Assembly: GCA_028716225.1 (NCBI GenBank)
Contig: JAQUQE010000007.1
Coordinates: forward strand, 1-64,000
Direction: 5' to 3'
Source of the DNA: Dehalococcoidales bacterium
GTDB lineage: Bacteria > Chloroflexota > Dehalococcoidia > Dehalococcoidales > UBA5760
DNA: 64,000 nucleotides
The notes beneath the pieces are model-generated. The model was not told the DNA's origin. It did not search any database and worked only from the letters and a program-made list of their open reading frames with translations. The position numbers were made by a program, and so were the translations under genes. Of the stretch, positions 62,426 to 64,000 are shown piece by piece. How positions within the stretch are numbered: position 1 is the first letter of the stretch; every line of letters begins with the position of its first letter.

Positions 62426-63127
62426 TTGGCAGCAGTAATGAAGACATACCTTGATCCGAAAGAAGTGGAGAAAATGGAGGCAGCGGCCACTAATCAGCGT
62501 GACCGGTTGCTAATCAGGTTGCTGTTCCACTTGGGCTGCCGGATCTCAGAGGCCCTTGGCATTACTGTTGATGATATCGATCTTGGGCGCGCCACTATTA
62601 CCATTCAGCACCTCAAATACCGGATTGAACTCTCCTGCCCCATCTGTGATACCAGGATTGGTATGCGCCACACCTTCTGCCCACGGTGTGGCGTCCGCGT
62701 TGAGGAAGCAGTGAGAAAGGCCACTGAGCATCGGCGGGTCAGGACCCTGCCAATCGATGAGCATACTTTACAGTTGATCAGTGAATACCTTGCTGCCGGG
62801 GGGCCGGTCATCAAAAACGGCAGGTGGATACTCTTTGGGATCAATAGGCACCGCGGTTGGCAAGTTGTGCATAAATGCGCAGAGAGCGCGGGACTATCTC
62901 CTTTATTAAACCCGGATTCCGGCAGGACGCGTGGCGTTAGCCCGCATCGACTACGAGACGCGTTCGCTACCCACGCCGTCAAAATGGATGACTCAGGCGA
63001 CGGGCTGCGGCTTCTTCAGGAACACCTTGGGCATCAGAGCATTGCAACTACCATGAGGTATCGTAAAGTCTCCGGCGAAGAGCACAGGAAGTGGTGTCGA
63101 CGACTATGGGAGCAAAAGGAATCATGA
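62426..63127 (+). CDS. Tyrosine-recombinase-like protein with zinc-knuckle insertion
   Basis: 233 residues from TTG 62426 (229 from ATG 62438). Catalytic-domain motifs are complete: Arg in GCRISEALGI, HRLRDAFATHAV with His-x-x-Arg, LGHQSIATTMRY with His and the Tyr nucleophile. The N-terminal core-binding domain is absent: the protein opens directly with the helix before the first Arg. Between the first strands, where the beta-hairpin with the catalytic Lys lies, two Cys pairs (CPICDTRIGMRH and CPRCGV) are inserted. This resembles transposon- or element-borne recombinases more than phage integrases. The next gene overlaps as ATGA. Confidence 0.8.
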   Translation: MAAVMKTYLDPKEVEKMEAAATNQRDRLLIRLLFHLGCRISEALGITVDDIDLGRATITIQHLKYRIELSCPICDTRIGMRHTFCPRCGVRVEEAVRKATEHRRVRTLPIDEHTLQLISEYLAAGGPVIKNGRWILFGINRHRGWQVVHKCAESAGLSPLLNPDSGRTRGVSPHRLRDAFATHAVKMDDSGDGLRLLQEHLGHQSIATTMRYRKVSGEEHRKWCRRLWEQKES

Positions 63128-63675
63128 CTACACCAGTGAGACCCAAGCGAGGGGGATTTCTGAGGCCATTCGGGTGCGGCTGGTTCATCAGGGAATTCCT
63201 CTTGGGCAACCAACCCTATGGGGCTCCTGCTATCGATCCTCTTATTGGCGCTCCCCAAGCTGATATCTTCTATCACTATAAGACAGCCATCATCCGGGTC
63301 ACTGCCGCCGATAGAGCCACGCGCCAGGAAGAAAAACAGGCACGGCGTGAGAAACGCTCCATCAACCCGGACAACATCGAGCTGTTGATTAGTAAATACC
63401 TTGCCCGGATTCCCTACAAGGGCCACGGATGCCGCTACCATAGCTTCGTAAGCTACTTTTCGACGCTGCGGCGGCTGGGTTGGGTGGAGCCATCGGGTAA
63501 AGAAGAGACATCAGCTTTTCAGGATAATTATCCCTCTGGTCAACCGAGGAGGTATTACCGTCTAACTCCGGCCGGCCAATCAGCCAGTGACACGGCTTGG
63601 GCAAACCCGCATCTTACCCTCTACGGTAGAGGCCATTATTCAGTCAAATGGAAGGGGGCATTTTATGGTCAATAA
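63124..63675 (+). CDS. Unknown protein coupled to the recombinase-like gene
   Basis: 183 residues from ATG 63124, which overlaps the previous stop as ATGA and has AAAGGA ahead; the frame is open to 63091. The middle is charged and helical (ATRQEEKQARREKRSIN). The second half (FVSYFSTLRRLGWVEPSG...RRYYRLTPAGQ) looks like a winged-helix domain ending in a wing strand. It probably binds DNA and works with the recombinase-like protein. No family is recognised. Confidence 0.65.
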   Translation: MTTPVRPKRGGFLRPFGCGWFIREFLLGNQPYGAPAIDPLIGAPQADIFYHYKTAIIRVTAADRATRQEEKQARREKRSINPDNIELLISKYLARIPYKGHGCRYHSFVSYFSTLRRLGWVEPSGKEETSAFQDNYPSGQPRRYYRLTPAGQSASDTAWANPHLTLYGRGHYSVKWKGAFYGQ

Positions 63676-63714
63676 AGGCGGTCAATAAGGTCAAATACCG
63701 GTCGAGTGGTCAAT
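63667..63714 (+). repeat. Cluster of five GGTC(AAT) repeats
   Basis: GGTCAATA at 63667 and 63680, GGTCAAATA at 63689, GGTC at 63700 and GGTCAAT at 63708, all in the same direction within 48 bases. The first overlaps the last codons of the preceding gene; the rest lie 65-100 bases before the HTH gene at 63779. They could be iterons or operator boxes. Confidence 0.55.
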
Positions 63715-63778
63715 TGAAATCATGACACTCATACTCTTGGTATTTTAAGTAGCACGACTAAGGAGAAAGAGTAAAGAG

Positions 63779-64000
63779 ATGAAAAGTGTTAGCAGGGTAA
63801 AAAGAATGGAAGTAGCCAGCGAGTATCTGCTTGGTAAGAGCTACCGGGAAGTCGAGGGAGAGACCGGCGTGTCCCACGGCAGCATTGTCAACATCGTCAG
63901 GGAGCTTGAAGAAGGCCAGCTTAACATTGAAGGTATCAGCTCAGAGCAGGTGGAAGACCTCCGCAGGCTAGGTGCGGAACTGAAATCCAGCGGGCTCAAA
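63779..64000 (+). CDS. HTH protein, N-terminal part (3' end outside window)
   Basis: The frame is open from ATG 63779 to the window end, 74 codons. It begins MKSVSRVKRMEVASEYLLGK, then a helix-turn-helix (SYREVEGETGVSHGSIVNIVREL) and a helical continuation (SSEQVEDLRRLGAEL). The pattern resembles small HTH proteins or terminase-like DNA-binding heads. AAGGAG lies 13 bases before the ATG. Its role is unknown; the GGTCAAT cluster upstream may be its target. Confidence 0.6.
   Translation, partial: MKSVSRVKRMEVASEYLLGKSYREVEGETGVSHGSIVNIVRELEEGQLNIEGISSEQVEDLRRLGAELKSSGLK

Larger units (their letters stand above)
59634..64000. mobile_element. Left part of a second integrative element, at tRNA-Val
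   Basis: From the 3' end of tRNA-Val to the window edge the genes are a large serine recombinase, an HTH-like protein, a 52-residue protein, a tyrosine-recombinase-like protein with a zinc insert, an unknown protein and an HTH protein. None is a housekeeping gene. The far boundary and a second copy of the tRNA 3' end are outside the window, so the size is unknown. Confidence 0.75.

Noticed and set aside
1-64000. CRISPR arrays or cas genes
   Set aside because: No regularly spaced repeats of 25-40 bases were seen, and none of the genes resembles a Cas protein.

Overview
The window looks like a chromosomal segment of a strictly anaerobic, free-living bacterium, most probably of the class Dehalococcoidia (Chloroflexota). 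This is an inference from three things: a tungsten aldehyde:ferredoxin oxidoreductase fragment; a division cluster cut down to mraZ-rsmH-ftsA-ftsZ with no murein-synthesis genes; and one long branched-chain amino-acid operon that ends in citramalate synthase. Core genes are moderately GC-rich. The stretch from about 26.6 to 38 kb is clearly richer in A+T.

Layout. 1-1071: end of an aldehyde:ferredoxin oxidoreductase. 1.3-3.0 kb: hisC-hisB. 3.0-9.3 kb, minus strand: a purine block guaA, a small anchored protein, purD, purE, purB, purC, with ATGA-type overlaps. 9.4-10.5 kb: a tRNA threonylcarbamoylation gene and rpiB. 10.5-24.1 kb: promoter and possible attenuator, then ilvD, a tandem ilvBN duplication in which each copy has lost a different part, ilvC, leuA, an MgtC-like gene, leuC, leuD, leuB, cimA and a small membrane protein. 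24.3-30.4 kb: a large membrane-anchored Ig-like protein, a ferredoxin-like protein, a PAS protein and a TrkA/TrkH potassium uptake pair.

30.8-37.5 kb is a 6.7-kb integrative element in the 3' end of tRNA-Gly(CCC), bounded by a 24-bp direct repeat. It carries a tyrosine recombinase, an XRE regulator, a 25-residue membrane microprotein with its own promoter and operators, a RepA-like ATPase and several unknown membrane or zinc-ribbon proteins. In the excised circle the regulator promoter would read through the regulator and attP into the recombinase gene. In the chromosome the recombinase lies directly behind tRNA-Gly instead.

38-46 kb: a sugar nucleotidyltransferase, an unknown protein, a strong candidate structured RNA on the minus strand (about 40102-40388, own promoter and terminator), a LysE-type exporter, an AcuC-like deacetylase, a DUF5679-type zinc ribbon, secF, secD and a CCA-adding-type nucleotidyltransferase. 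46.5-50.7 kb, minus strand: priA, rplS, trmD, moaB/mog. 50.8-54.9 kb: mraZ with 10-bp-spaced MraZ boxes, rsmH, ftsA, ftsZ. 55-59.5 kb: an ABC-2 transporter with a NEW3-type surface protein and a sodium:solute symporter.

From the 3' end of tRNA-Val(GAC) at 59.6 kb to the window edge lies the start of a second element. It has a large serine recombinase whose gene ends inside the tRNA, HTH proteins, a small tyrosine-recombinase-like protein carrying a zinc-knuckle insertion, and a cluster of GGTCAAT repeats. Its other end is outside the window.
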